NCBI GenBank assembly: GCA_022266195.1
Contig: WHVY01000008.1
Location: 310,001 to 374,000, forward strand
Origin: Tetranychus cinnabarinus
Lineage: Eukaryota; Arthropoda; Arachnida; Trombidiformes; Tetranychidae
Reading direction: 5' to 3'
Length of the DNA: 64,000 nt
A program made the translations under genes and the position numbers. The notes below the pieces were generated by a model. That model was not told where the DNA came from. It saw only the letters and a program-made list of their open reading frames with translations, and did not search any database. This document shows, one piece after another, positions 45,539 to 58,366 of this stretch; positions within the stretch are counted from its first letter, which is position 1; the number at the start of each line of letters is the position of its first letter.

Positions 45539-46770
45539 TTGATAAATGCAATGGTCGTCCAATAGTTGGTCTGATTCTTATTGTTATACGTGTTAAGATT
45601 AAATGGAAAAAATTAAATATAGTGAGATGGATGAGAAATCTTTAATTAAGATGAGCCATTAAAAACATCAATAACTATGTAAACAAAACATTTTCATCCA
45701 GCATCTGATTTGTACTTTAATTCAATTTTCTTCGTTCAGATATTTACTCTGTTTTTTTTCTCATACTTCAATTAAAATATATCATTATTATGTTGAAAAT
45801 AATCATTTTTATATCCGTTCGATGAATTATCCAAATTGACAGATTAGCTGGAAACAAATAAAATATTTGATTTAATTAAACCGATTCCATGATAGCAATC
45901 TGAGTTTCTTTCAATGACTCCAAATAATTATAAAACCATTCTGACTCAGCTATTAATTGGTTATAGTTGAGGATAATTTAAATTGTTAACTAACTGTGAA
46001 TTAAGCTTCAAGGTATTTGCTCAAAGTATTACTGTCTGTATTTGCTTATTTTCACTGTTTTTTCGTGTCAATAGACATTTGTTTACAGCCTAAAAATTTG
46101 TAACTCATAGGCTTACTTTTTATTTATTTATTTTCTATTCCTTTTTTGTTGGCTTAGTTTGCTGACTATTTAAGTTTATTTAATAACACTTTTTAAACTA
46201 GTTAACAGTTTTTATCATAAATGAAGCGGACTCGGTGCTACAAATCAATTGCCAGCTTCTCAAACAAAATAAAACCTCAACCATAGTGCTTTTACACAGT
46301 ATTATTTGAAAACTATGGAAATCAGCTGTGTTTTGCTGTGATCATTAATTGAAGTCTTATTTTCAGTTTGTTTAAATTGCTTGAATATTTGATTGGAACG
46401 TATTTGCAACATAATGAGTAATTTATTTAATGTCTTTAATTTTTCACCTTCAATTGAAACCATTAACCTTTCCTGTTCGTGCACGATTGTTTTTCTAACA
46501 ATTATCAAGTTTCTTCTCGTGGAAGATAAATAACTTAACTATCTAAAAATTTCCGGTAATCCTTCTCTTATTTCAGGTGGAGTTGATGTAAACATTGCAT
46601 TGGAAAAAGATACTGAAGACATTTCAATGATAGCTACAACTATTAAAATCTGCTGACCAAATCGTGGATGTTAATATCACAATCTTGACGCAATAAGTTT
46701 CAGAATTATTTCTGAAACAATAAGCTTGAATCATGAAATTTGTGTGATGCATAAACAAATTCAATGATCA
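45539..46770. other. Intergenic region, possible 5' UTR exon of POMGNT2
   Basis: No coding exon seen. A TTATTTCAG acceptor at about 46568-46576 could start a leader exon leading to the POMGNT2 ATG at 46771. Otherwise AT-rich. Confidence 0.35.
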
Positions 46771-48441
46771 ATGGTTGATTTTGGCCTTGAAAGCGGACTG
46801 GTCAATTTTATTTTAGTTTTGTTTTTATCCATTTCAATCATCGAAGTTCTTGACTCTCTTATAAAAAATGACTATTCGAAATTGCTAAAGGATAATCGGC
46901 ATTTGCAATCATCGATCTGGTGTTGGGGACAAGATGTAAATACCCGAAGATGCCGTGCTATAAATATTTGCTATCACAGTACTCATCGCCAATGGGTTTT
47001 TTTGAATGGACTTGATTCTGTCCAAAGCGGCTTACCTAATGATCAGTTTCGACCTGCATTGCTGTCTGTATCTTCAGTAAACGATCACAACCAGTTTTAT
47101 TTTAATTACGTGACCATTGAATCACAGTTTTTGAAAAATGTTTCATCCAAGTTGCAATTTCGTTTTGTTAAACACAAAACAATTGTCTTTGCTCGCTTTA
47201 AACCTGATAATTTGATGCATTCCCTCCATGATGATATTTTACCATTGAAATGGACCCTGGATGGTCTTGGTTGGGATGAAAAAGCTAATCTTTTTATGTA
47301 CGATGATTGGCCTCATCCGGACAACATTCCTTTCAATTTATATTTTTATAAAAAAGTGTTCAATTTTAATGAAATATTCATCAAATCTATGGCTTCGGAT
47401 AATCTGATTTGCTTCAAAGAGATTTGGTTGGGCCTTGACCGTGAAACTGTTTGGTATCAGTATGGTTTCCATTCACCACAAGGACCTGCTCTTAAGACAG
47501 ATCAGCAAAAAAGAAGCATTGAACTAGCTAGTAAACAACTGAGATCATTGTTTAAACAGCAACGTTGTTCTGAAACACCATACGGGATATTCCTTTCACG
47601 AACCTACAATCGGTTAATTCTTAATGAAGATGAACTGATTAAAATGTTAAACAAAGAGGTAGCAACAGTCATTCGGATGAATGTTAATGATGACTTTGAC
47701 AATTTAATCATCAAAATAAGCTGTGCAAACCTTCTCATCGGGATGCATGGATCAACATTAATTTTATCTCTCTTTCTTCCTCCTGGTTCATCTATTGTTG
47801 AGATGTTTCCTTTTGGAATTAATCCGGAACATTACACCCCATACAAAACAATTGCTCAAACACTCAAGTTAAACTACATTCGTTGGGTGAATCAGAATCT
47901 TACCAATTCAATTCAACATCCAGAGTATCCTGTATCTTTAGGAGGAATTGACGATCTTCCAGATAAAATGAAAAGCCAAATCAAAAATCTAACAGAAGAT
48001 CTTGAACCGCATCTTTGTTGCCATGATCCCAATTGGTTGTATCGTATTTATCAAGACACTTTTGTAGATGTAAACCATTTTCGCAAAGCCGTAGTTGACA
48101 TTTTAAATTCAAATTCAACACTTTCTCAACCAAATATGCAAATTTCATCCAATTTTTACCCTGGACCAGTTCGAAATATTGAATGTAAATATGAAGAATC
48201 TAAAGGGTTTCAAATCAACTGGGATAATCCCTGGAACATCGAATTCTCTGGTACTGACCAGTTAGGCAAAATTAATTTTGAGCTATTGATTGATGAAGGA
48301 AACGGCAAAGGTCTAGTTTCTTTTTCATCGACAAATTTTCTGGTCTTGCCATTCAAAGGCAAAGAAGTCTTTTCCTTCTGGGTTCGGTGCAATTTCAACG
48401 ACAAAAAAGGACCTTTTACCTTGGCTCATTGTTTAAAATAG
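46771..48441 (+). CDS. POMGNT2: POMGNT2 (protein O-mannose beta-1,4-N-acetylglucosaminyltransferase 2)
   Basis: Single-exon 556-residue protein (human 580). It transfers GlcNAc in beta-1,4 linkage to O-mannose on alpha-dystroglycan in the ER, the second step of core M3 glycan synthesis. Order: N-terminal signal-anchor (about 10-30, VNFILVLFLSISIIEVL), GT61 catalytic domain with RFKPDNLMHSLHDDILPL, TVWYQYGFHSPQGP, FLSRTYNRLILNEDEL, LLIGMHGSTLILSLFLPPGS and GINPEHYTPYKT, HLCCHDPNWLYRIYQDT, then a C-terminal fibronectin type III domain (about 460-556) ending near FWVRCNFNDKKGPF. All the blocks line up with the human protein. The absence of introns in a gene this long contrasts with its spliced neighbours. 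Confidence 0.95.
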   Translation: MVDFGLESGLVNFILVLFLSISIIEVLDSLIKNDYSKLLKDNRHLQSSIWCWGQDVNTRRCRAINICYHSTHRQWVFLNGLDSVQSGLPNDQFRPALLSVSSVNDHNQFYFNYVTIESQFLKNVSSKLQFRFVKHKTIVFARFKPDNLMHSLHDDILPLKWTLDGLGWDEKANLFMYDDWPHPDNIPFNLYFYKKVFNFNEIFIKSMASDNLICFKEIWLGLDRETVWYQYGFHSPQGPALKTDQQKRSIELASKQLRSLFKQQRCSETPYGIFLSRTYNRLILNEDELIKMLNKEVATVIRMNVNDDFDNLIIKISCANLLIGMHGSTLILSLFLPPGSSIVEMFPFGINPEHYTPYKTIAQTLKLNYIRWVNQNLTNSIQHPEYPVSLGGIDDLPDKMKSQIKNLTEDLEPHLCCHDPNWLYRIYQDTFVDVNHFRKAVVDILNSNSTLSQPNMQISSNFYPGPVRNIECKYEESKGFQINWDNPWNIEFSGTDQLGKINFELLIDEGNGKGLVSFSSTNFLVLPFKGKEVFSFWVRCNFNDKKGPFTLAHCLK

Positions 48442-49279
48442 GATGATATAAAATCTGTTTAATTTAAAATAGACAAACCATAAAGTTTATTAAAAAAATA
48501 CTTTTGTATTTCTTAATTTTAAAATTTCTGATTTCCAAACCATTTTTTCAACCGATTTCAATCTCACAAAATCAATCGGTGAAATAGCTGGATTATTTTG
48601 CAAAGGTTTTTGCTATTATCGGACAAATCGCTCTAAATTGCTTGATATTTTAAGAAGACTATTTTTCAAAGTGAATGGAATACAAAAAAGAAAATCTTCA
48701 TAGCTCATTGTCTTGTGTTTTTTCGAGCGTTTATAAGCAAAAGTATAAACTCTAAAATGAGTAATGACCCTTAACTAATTCATTATTATTAATAATATCA
48801 AACTTAACCAAAATTGGTTTAATTTTTTGTCAACCAAAAAATATGTTATTCTGTGAATGAAGAGTTTCTATCTCATTGAACACTTAACTACTGCCATCTA
48901 CCAATTAGTCCCAAGAAGCCCCGTTATAGTCCTGAACGGATGAGGGTTTCAGGTTAGCTTGTCATGTTAAATAAATACATTTAGATCCATTAAACGAAAC
49001 CTCTAACTTAACATGCATGATAAAACACTTGACTGAACCTGGTTTTTGAGTAACTGTTGATAATTATGAACCGATCCCTTGGAAACGCCTCTCAGTATTC
49101 ACAGTATCTGGTTGTCTATCAAAAAAATCCTCAAGTATTACGAGTATGAATGTATGATAGACTATCTAAAGATTCAATGGTTTATTGTAAAGAATGGATA
49201 TTACCTTTTACCCCTGAATGAATGAGACCCTATCTGATTTTGTGCTTGGTTTTATTTATATTGGTCAACTGAATTACTC
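48442..49279. other. Intergenic region, nothing recognised
   Basis: 840 bp between POMGNT2 and IRF2BP, both plus strand. No exon or repeat was recognised; it presumably holds the IRF2BP leader and promoter. Confidence 0.4.
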
Positions 49280-52200
49280 ATGATGTCAGGTCACGGAGGA
49301 CCCGGGTCAGCTCTTGGTGCACAAAACACTTTGATACCACCCAATCTTGTCTCCTCTCAGAGGCAACATTGCTACCTCTGTGATTTACCTAGAATGCCAT
49401 GGGCTTTATTACACGAATTCAGTGAAGTTGTTTGCCGAGGATGTGTTAATTATGAAGGAGCTGATAGAATTGAATTTATAATTGAAAATGCACGTCACAT
49501 GAAACGTGCAACTGCTGTAGCAACAGGATCCTCTCATGGTTCTGGTCCATTTGTTGGTGCATCGCCAACAGTGTCCCAAGGAAGCTATGTGAAAAAGGAA
49601 AACTATGTGTCCGGAGATTTACATCATAGTGTATCAGCACCTCTTTTAAGACAAGCAGCTCAGTACAAAGTTAACGGTGGTATGCCTTCTGCTGCGGCCG
49701 TTGCCGCCATCAGTTATGATCCAAGCCATCAGCCAGGAGTCACACCAGGAGGACAACGTACCACTCCACCTCAACCAGCAACTCACTTTGAGTTAGCTGC
49801 ACAACAAGCAAGAGGCACAGCAAGTCCAATTCGTACTTTTTCGACCCAACAAATTGTCTCAGCAGGTCAAAGATCAAGTATTACGGGAGGAAAGCGCACT
49901 ATACACACGATAGATTCAGATAGAGCGGATATCGATGATCCAACGCCATCTAATAGGTCAACTCTTTTAGCTGCAGTTGAAGAAAGTTCTGGGCCAACTG
50001 TAACCCGACCGCCATTAACAAGAGGTGAAAGTTTACCCGCAGTCAGAACATCATCTGGAGTTGCAGCCCTTAGTGACCATGTAACGTCAGGACTTCGTAA
50101 GCCATCTAGAGATCATATTGGTCATCAAATGGTCGGTCGAGTTTACTCTTTCGATGCAGCTTTAGTAGGAACAAATAAAGTCGCTACGTCACTTTACCGT
50201 TTTTCTGCTGCCTCTTCAGGTGAGTGAATCTTGCATTTTTTACCCCAAATTTAAGTTTAAAAAAGTTGAAACCCTGAACCAGTTTTCATTCCAAAGAAAA
50301 TCCCGCTCTTTTTCCCTTCTATCCCTTTGCTTTTTCAATTCGATCTTCATAACCATCATTATCTTGGTCTTTAGCTTATAATGACTTAACTTGTTTGTGT
50401 TACTCTCTTTTTACAATCACATTTCTAGCCAGTACAATCATTATCATTAATCAACAACAGGCATAATATACCTATTTATGGTTAAACATAAGATTTCATG
50501 TTTTTCTTCTTCTATTGTTTTCTTTTTACGCATAGTTTCCACCACCAATAGAGCAAACTTGAAATCAATGTAATATTGATTACCTTGTTCCTCATTCAAC
50601 TATGACCCAGTACGGGAAGTTTTTCATTAAGCTTTCAATCTCAGACTAGACTATAAAAACTGAATACCTGCTAACTTACTCTCACTCCAGTCTCTTTCTA
50701 CTAAACTTTCTCCATCACGGTCTTTGCTCTTTTCCTTTCTCTCTCCACTTACTTTTTTTACTCTTCTTGAGAATCATCTCTTCCTTTTTATCTAATTTCT
50801 GAGTTCACCTTGGAAACGCAGTACGACATATTAGTAACACCCTTCCCTAAACGTAATCTTAAGCCTATCCCTACGTCAGCATGTGATTCATCTCACTCTC
50901 ATTGTAAACGTAGTATAGCGACGTAGGCATGTTCATCATCCACAACATCATCATCATCATATCCACCATCGCCACCATCATCCTCACATCATCATTCTCA
51001 TCATCATTTCCATCGTCATCGTAATCGTCACTCAACTCACAGTCATCACAACTATCATCATGCCAGTTGAGCATGACAAGTTTTTCTTATCAATCTTCTT
51101 GTTTCCAGTCTCTCTTTTATCACCTTCTGGTTCATGCTTTTTTTATAAGTAAAATAAAAAGAATCAAAAATATTGGTCGATTTGAAACTGAAACTTGAAA
51201 AATAATACATTAATTGACACATGCAACACACACAAAGATAATTTTTGAAACCTAAAAATTTCCCATTTACAATTGGTTTGCGTGTTTCAATTGATTCCTA
51301 ATTTCAACCCACTGGAAAAGAGTACAAATTGAGTGCAAGTAAAATTTGATCTTTACCATTTAATCCAGGGATTATCACACTGGATAATCAGATAATAGCA
51401 ACTTGCACCTAAACTCACAAGTCTTCAATATCTTATCTTGTACATTTCAGTTTAATTGAAATAATTTATATTTTGCGCAAGTCAATTATTCATATCTTTT
51501 CCAGTCTTTTCAGCTTCTCTGTCTACTATCATCATCATCACCATCCATTAGATGAAATTCAACATCTCCAGCTTTCAAAGCCAAAGCATAACCTCCTTAA
51601 ATCGATAATACAATGTTCATGATGCAATGAGAAGAAGAAAAAAAATTGAAAGATCGATGATAACTCCTTTTTTTGTCCATTTCACTCTTCGTCGAAAATG
51701 CCTCTTTCATCATCCATTTTCTTCCTCTTTTATACCTTCTAATGTTGTTACTTGGTTCGTTTCAATTCTCCTTTTTTTACCATGAAACTCGCTTTCCACC
51801 AACCTACGCAATCTTTATCAACTTGTAGTTATGTTTCACCCTTTTATTTGTTATCTTGTTCAATGTTTTTATTTGCTTTCGCTGATTCCTTTTTTTTCAT
51901 ATTTTATCCTTACAAGTTGAATAAATACATGATGAGCAAAAAAAAGAAGGAGAAACAGACAGAAACTGATAATGTTCATTTCATATTTCATTCTTATTTG
52001 TATACTCACTCTTATCATTTATTATTTGATTGATTTCCGTGATATCATAATCATTTCAATTAAGTTAACATTTCCTCGTCAAGTAACATCCCATCATGAT
52101 CGTCATCATTGCCACTAATTATAATGTCCTATTTATCATTACCAATCATCTTGATCTTACCATGGTTACGATTAATTTTGACCAGGAATGTTTACTCAGC

Positions 52201-55200
52201 TCAGTGCAAAGTTACTTGAATAGCAGTAAAAATAATTATCTGTACAAATCATTTTTTTCACTGATTAGTTAATATTTTTCAGATGTTATCAACGTGAAAT
52301 GTTACAGAAAACAAAACACCAGAAAAACAATGGTTCAAGTTTATTTTCAACTTGAAGAGCATAACAATCATTGAACAGCTTGTTTCATATCAATATCCAC
52401 ACTGCAATATATTTATATATTTATCAATATTGAGATAATTTTGCATCTGATAATAAATTGCCTTGACGATTGATTGTTGTGTTTGATATGAAAATTGGTG
52501 TCAAATTCACAATCTTTGATTGCATTTTTCTCATCCATTGTTAATAGTAATTTATGTGTTTGATGGATTTTGCTTTCTTCCCTTTCGCCAACATCATCAT
52601 TAAATATGAGGCAACTTTGTAATTAATTGTTAATTGTTTCATTGGTCATTTACTCGATGTATACAAACCTTTGCACCTTTTATACAATTTGACTTTTCAT
52701 CACTTTTATTTTTCGTTATCAAATCGACCCAATTCCTTGTTAATTTCCCTGTTTCATTGTTATCATATAATTAACAGATAGTGAAGCTTGTTGATTAGTT
52801 TAATGAAAGATTGCAATCCAATAAAAACCTGTTGACTGGAAACACACAGATGTTTTTGTTGATGATGATTATCATGATAATTATGCTGATCTTGTTGTAG
52901 ATTTGCTCCTCCAATGTTAGTTAAATCAATGTTTCATGAAACTTCCGTATCCGAACTTCGCAATTTGATCATTTGTCTGCAGATATTTATTGCCGTGAGA
53001 AATTTTAACCATTGATTTCAAAAATTTAATTTGCACAAGAAAATTAAACATGCACTCACAATTTTTAGGCCTTACTTTTGGTGTTCAGACAAAATAGTTT
53101 AAATGTTAAACCTTTCGTATCTTATTATAAAGGGATCCTAAGGAATAATGGAAATGAATTCAAATGTAAAATAAAGGTTTCTAACAAGGATTTTAAAAAA
53201 TAAGTTATAATACAAAAGATTTCACTTTTGTAATTCGAAACCAGAAGTAGACTCAATTTCGGGAATTGCATGTGCTTGATAAGGCCTAACACGCTCTCGA
53301 GTTATTTCATTTTATTGTGATTCTGATTTGACTCTAAAGTGACCTGGCAGAATTTCAAGACTGGAGGAACTCCAAGTTCAACATTTACCGCATAATAAAA
53401 GGCATAAAGATGAAAAAAGAGTGAAGCAAATTTTTCCCCAGATCGACCGGTCAGAATAATGAACCCAAGCTTTAAGTACTGTTCAAAATTTGCATGCGGA
53501 TAACCCTTCGATCTGAGAGACTGAAGCTGTTAAAAAGATGAAATCAAGTTACTATTTCGATTGAAATAAAAGTGGACTATTTAGTGTTTAATAAAGATTG
53601 AAAATAATATTTGTCGATTGAGAATTGAATTTCTCTAAAAAATTCATTTCATGCTCATCTCCACTATGACTTAGGACCCTTTGATGTATGAAAACATTGA
53701 AATATTTCAAAACGAAGGTTATACTTTTTTTAACGAAATTATTCAACGTTATATGTTTAGCATGTAAAAATTATTTATATGCAACCTTTAACCTTTTTAT
53801 CAATCTATTTTCTGCTTGAAGTATATTCTTGCGGTTGAATAACTTGAATAACATGAAAAAGGAAGTTTCTTGGAATTTTGTGTTCAACAAAAGCCAAAAG
53901 TTAACTTTTTCACTTCATTTATTTCAATATGTATTTTCAATCATTTTATGTATCCAAATGAACTTGCTAATTGTATATTAATCTTGGGGTTTACTTTAAT
54001 TGTAGTGTTACAGTTTTGATAATAGCTTAGTTATTTAATTTCACTTTGTGATAGCTTTATCTGTTCAACAATGAATCGGTAATGTTGATTATTGTTAGTC
54101 ATTTCTCGATAAATATGATTCAACTTTGAAACTTATGTTGCATATCTTTTCATTGTAACAATTGTAACTTAACTTTCATTTGTTTTCCTTCCCATGAATT
54201 TCAAATTGTAACGTTACTTTTCTGCTTAATACACCTCATTTTTTTCACAGTACTTGCTTATCAGATGATTGTTCAAGTTAATCCATTGAAATGTAATATT
54301 ATGCACAAATGAGTACTAGATAATGTTGCCTATTCTTAATGAGGTAAACTATTCTTCAACAGAATTGATAATAAAAGGCAATTTTTCCTACTTCTCATTT
54401 ACAATATACAATTCATATCTCTATTGATAAGAGTAATGTTAGATAAATTATCGATTATTCTTGTTTTGATCATTTGACATTTTTTTCTATACAATTGTGA
54501 AACAGTTTTACCTTTTTTCTTGGAAATCTTTTTTTCTTATCTAAAATTAAACTATCATTCCCTTACCTTGATTATCAATTATTATCAGTTATTGTTCATT
54601 TTATACTAATCTTTCTTCTCTTCTCTCAACAGCAGCCTCGCCATCTTCACCTCCTAACACGACGACGCCGTCAACAACAACCTCCGGAACAACATCCACA
54701 ACAACCGCAAGTAATTATCATCCCTTAGCTAATCAGCCTGTTAAACAAAATATCCTGTTTTGGAGATAAAATTGAACCCTTTTACTGGTTGATATATGCT
54801 AATAAAACTGAATATAATTGATAAAGCGTATTAACCGGCTGTGCAGCTATTCAAGACTTTTTCTAGTTGTCATAACAAATTTACTAATATTTATTTATCT
54901 CTTTTTTTCAGCAAATAAAAAGCCACGAGTCGAGAGCAGCAGTAACAACAGTGGCAGTGGTGGTGGAACTCATACCTCACCTACTACTACACCTCCCACT
55001 TCTGCTTCAGGAACACCGCCGGTTTCGCAGCACTCAGCTCCTCTTAAATGTACCATTTGCAATGAAAGACTAGAAGATACCCATTTCGTTCAATGTCCAT
55101 CTGTTACCTCACATAAATTTTGTTTTCCCTGTTCTCGAACTGCAATCAAACGACAGCAACAACAACACGCATCAACGGGTGGACCGGGCCCAGGAGAAGT

Positions 55201-55402
55201 ATACTGTCCGTCCGGAGAGAAATGTCCTCTTCTTGGGTCAAGTGTTCCTTGGGCTTTTATGCAAAATGAAATTGCCACTATTCTGGTTGAAGATCATGGA
55301 GCTGGTTCACCTTCTTCATCCTCAGCTCCACCAACTCCACAGACACAGTCACCGGTTGAACATCTTAACAATAACAATATGAACAATTCAAATTCAAGCT
55401 AG
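49280..55402 (+). CDS. IRF2BP: Interferon regulatory factor 2-binding protein (IRF2BP) family corepressor
   Basis: Three exons: 49280-50219, 54633-54710 and 54912-55402, total 1509 bp and 502 residues. The N-terminal zinc finger (about 31-66: CYLCDLPRMPW, HEFSEVVCRGCVNYEGADRI) and the C-terminal RING-like finger (about 386-450: CTICNERLEDTHFVQCPS, HKFCFPCSR, YCPSGEKCPLLGSSVPWAFM) are the two family domains and are nearly invariant. The middle is low complexity (Ser/Thr/Pro), with a KKPRVES motif just before the RING, as in vertebrates. IRF2BP proteins act as nuclear transcriptional corepressors. Start taken at the ATG-ATG pair. Intron 1 is 4.4 kb, far longer than elsewhere in the window. Confidence 0.93.
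50220..54632 (+). other. Long first intron of IRF2BP (4.4 kb)
   Basis: Begins GTGAGTGA, ends TTCTCTCAACAG. Contains a degenerate CAT/ATC microsatellite (about 50930-51060) and a long pyrimidine-rich run (about 51655-51780). No coding exon or nested gene was recognised on either strand. Its size suggests embedded regulatory elements, which cannot be located by eye. Confidence 0.6.
50930..51060. repeat. Degenerate ATC/CAT microsatellite
   Basis: Repeated CATCATC units mixed with CATCGTC and CACCATC variants over about 130 bp in the IRF2BP intron. On the minus strand it reads as a meaningless Asp-rich frame. Confidence 0.8.
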
Positions 55403-57013
55403 AAATTCCAATTCATCCAGATGTTGATGATTCCCCTTGACCATTCAACTATCATCATCATTCGATTTTAATTGGGGGAAGCTTTTGAATGAAAAATTTT
55501 CCAGCCAAACGGGAGGTTACTGCTTTATAAAAAACATCCTTTTTTTGTTGTAAATTAAGTTTACCTCGACACATTACTGGATTTAATTATACATTAATAG
55601 ACTTCTCACAGTTTGTAAATATTAGTTTGTACAATAACAAAATCATCGATCTTTTCGTTCCAATTAACATTCTCATAGAGTGTTTAATTCATTCATTGCC
55701 ATCTCTTTTTAATTTGTTCAGCAAGTCCAAAATAATTACTACCATTTAGTTAGAATCATTATTAGCATGATAATTTGATTAATTGGCTTCTTTTATCAAG
55801 GTTAAAGTTTGTACGCTAATCAGTATGCTTGAATAATACACGATTATTCAGCTGTTGTCTATGAGTGTTAAGTACCATAACATACCATAGGTATAATATT
55901 TCCTACAGATACCACTAATACATCTTACTCACTGTTTATTCAGTTGAAAAAATTAGAGATCGTGGCTTTTGTTGAGTGACTTATTTGTACAAATGATCTA
56001 AGTCATTATACATTATTATATATTTTTCAAGCATTCAGTGTTGGACAAAATTTTAGAGATTGTGGTTTTTGTTTAATAACTTATTTTCTTATTTTAGGAA
56101 ATCTATTAAAATCAGAATGGACATTCTCAGCAAATTGAAGCACAAGATTACCAAAAATTAACCAAAAAAGTGGAAGTTCAAGCGTTAATAGCACCGATCG
56201 ATTGCAATACACTAGAAATAATCGAGCAAAAAGTTTAGAAATTTTCGCTTTTTATCAAAACTGATTGAGATAATTTTGTATTTTGTTTTTAAATTGCTGT
56301 CTATTAGATGCTCATTTGTGGTTCTTTGAATTACTAAAAAATTGTAATCATATATCAACAATAGTTAGCATTAATTGTAGCTTTTTGCTAAACAATGAAA
56401 TTTTTTGAATTGGAGAATAGCATTCATTTAGAAAATCATTGCTAACTGATAAATGCTGGTAAATTATCACAACTGTTGTTACCAAAAAGATATAACTTGT
56501 AGATTCCACTAAGAAATTAAATACAGCTCTTGAAATTCGTAAATCAATAGATTCGGGATTTTCCTAGTCAAATCATTGTCTATCCAATCTGATTTTGTTA
56601 CTTTTTCATTTCTACAGATTTGTGATTAAGTTTATCATATAATATAGATGATCACAATTTCATAAAAATACAACATTAACATTTTTTGTTTGCTTGAAAG
56701 GATTTAAGTCTGGATGCATTGAACTCAAAATTGAATTTCCCGGCTATTAGTTGTTTGGAGTATTTCTTTGATAATTACTGCTAGTTTACCCGAGTACTTA
56801 GTATATGTTGAAGTATCGATAAAAAATATCATTAAAGCAATGGTTTTTCTATGTATTTACTGATACTGATAATATTGAGAGTCAAGATATCTGTGAGTAT
56901 TTGTTGATATTGATAACAGTGATAAACTTTGTTGTAACTAGTGGTAACAGTGTAACCAACTCAGCTGTCTCTCATTGAATGTTTAGCTTTTGTTTCATTC
57001 TTAGTTCGGTATC
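55403..57013. repeat. IRF2BP 3' region, part duplicated at 62260-62600
   Basis: Positions about 55558-55830 match about 62258-62620 in the same orientation (TTTTCGTTCCAATTAACATT, TTTTTAATTTGTTCAGCAA). A short tandem-like echo is at about 55950 and 56050 (AATTAGAGATCGTGGCTTTT against TTTTAGAGATTGTGGTTTTT). The rest holds the IRF2BP 3' UTR and HINFP upstream region with no other feature. Confidence 0.6.
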
Positions 57014-58366
57014 ATGGGTAAACAAAAGAAGAAACGTGATAATCTTGAGGTAAATCTTGTTTGTGAATGGTCTGGATGTACTGATCCTCAACACCATGAT
57101 GTTGATAGTTTCGTTGAGCATCTCAAGGGTCATATTGACCATGTTATTACTGCTCATGAAACACAAAACGCGGGACTTATTTGTGAATGGTCTGGATGCT
57201 CTGAAGAATCCTTCAGCAGCCCTAACGAGTTGAAAGTTCATATTAGCTACCATGGATTCCATACTAAGTTGATGAGCTTTGGCCTACTTGAAATGAAATC
57301 TATTAGTGAAAGCTTGGGAAAGGACATAAACTGTGGAATAGATGGTAGTACTCGGACTTTGCTTCCCCCTTTACCTGATATGTTCGTCTGCGTTTGGAAA
57401 GATTGCTTGGAAATATTTTACGAAGCAGAGGAGTTTTATCGACATGTTGAAACACATCCTTTTGAACGTAATATGAAACAATTGGCTATTACAGAGAATA
57501 GCGATGAACTGGATGATGGAGGATTCAATAGCCAATCTGAACCAAGACCATGTTCTAGTTCTTCCGGTGTTAAACCAATCCCTGAAGCAATTAGATGTTA
57601 TTGGTTGGATTGTTCATTTATTTCTGACTCTAATTCTCATATTGCTCAACACCTAAGAAGCCACACTCAAGAAAAAATAATTGCTTGTCCAAATTGTGGA
57701 GCTATGTTTTCAAATAAAGGCAAATTTCGTGATCATCTCTTACGTCAATTGGACGAATATGATGTTCAAGTTAACGACCAGGCTATCACATTGGAGATTA
57801 ATGATCAAGAAATTATGGTGACTATTCATCCAAATGCAGCAGCTATAGGAAATTCTTCAGCTTTCAAATGTGAACATTGTGATAGATCATTTCATTCAAG
57901 CTCGCTTCTTCGAGAACACAACCGACGTCATTTTCATTATCATCAGTGTGATATTTGTGGCCAAACTGCTGATTCACCCTCAGCATTAAAACATCATAAA
58001 GCCTATCGACATAGTGAGGACAGACCATTCGCTTGTCAATTTTGTACGATTAAATGTAAAACTAGATCTGATTTGAGGAGACATCTGGAAACTCATAATA
58101 AAAGTAATCCATTCAAATGTACCTTGTGTAAATTTGAATGTCGCTGTTGTCATACTCTGGCTAAACACATGAAACGATTTCATCAATCTACCATGAATGA
58201 ATATCTTTGCCATGAATGTGATAAAAAATTCACCCGCGGTAATAATCTTACTCGACATTTGGTCACCATTCATGGCTATACTCTTAAACCTGGTCAATCT
58301 AGATTTAATTATGTTCGAGATAACGACGGTGTCTATACTTTGGCTCAATCTGAGTATACAAATTAA
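57014..58366 (+). CDS. HINFP: HINFP (histone H4 transcription factor), C2H2 zinc finger protein
   Basis: Single-exon 450-residue protein. HINFP binds the H4 promoter site II and activates histone H4 genes at the G1/S transition. Hallmarks: MGKQKKKRDNLEVNLVCEW start, paired CEW-x-GC fingers (VCEWSGCTDPQ, ICEWSGCSEE), HISYHGFHTKLMSFGL (human YFHCYHTKLKQWGL), FVCVWKDCLEIF, RYHVE-type YRHVETH, HLRSHTQEKIIACPNCGAMF, YRHSEDRPFACQFC and CDKKFTRGNNLTRHL. About nine C2H2 fingers are visible, in the same order as the vertebrate protein. The acidic/Gly-rich C-terminal tail of vertebrates is missing; the frame stops shortly after RFNYVRDNDGVY. Confidence 0.93.
   Translation: MGKQKKKRDNLEVNLVCEWSGCTDPQHHDVDSFVEHLKGHIDHVITAHETQNAGLICEWSGCSEESFSSPNELKVHISYHGFHTKLMSFGLLEMKSISESLGKDINCGIDGSTRTLLPPLPDMFVCVWKDCLEIFYEAEEFYRHVETHPFERNMKQLAITENSDELDDGGFNSQSEPRPCSSSSGVKPIPEAIRCYWLDCSFISDSNSHIAQHLRSHTQEKIIACPNCGAMFSNKGKFRDHLLRQLDEYDVQVNDQAITLEINDQEIMVTIHPNAAAIGNSSAFKCEHCDRSFHSSSLLREHNRRHFHYHQCDICGQTADSPSALKHHKAYRHSEDRPFACQFCTIKCKTRSDLRRHLETHNKSNPFKCTLCKFECRCCHTLAKHMKRFHQSTMNEYLCHECDKKFTRGNNLTRHLVTIHGYTLKPGQSRFNYVRDNDGVYTLAQSEYTN

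Noticed and set aside
50871..51074. Asp-rich minus-strand frame
   Set aside because: Product of the ATC/CAT microsatellite in the IRF2BP intron.
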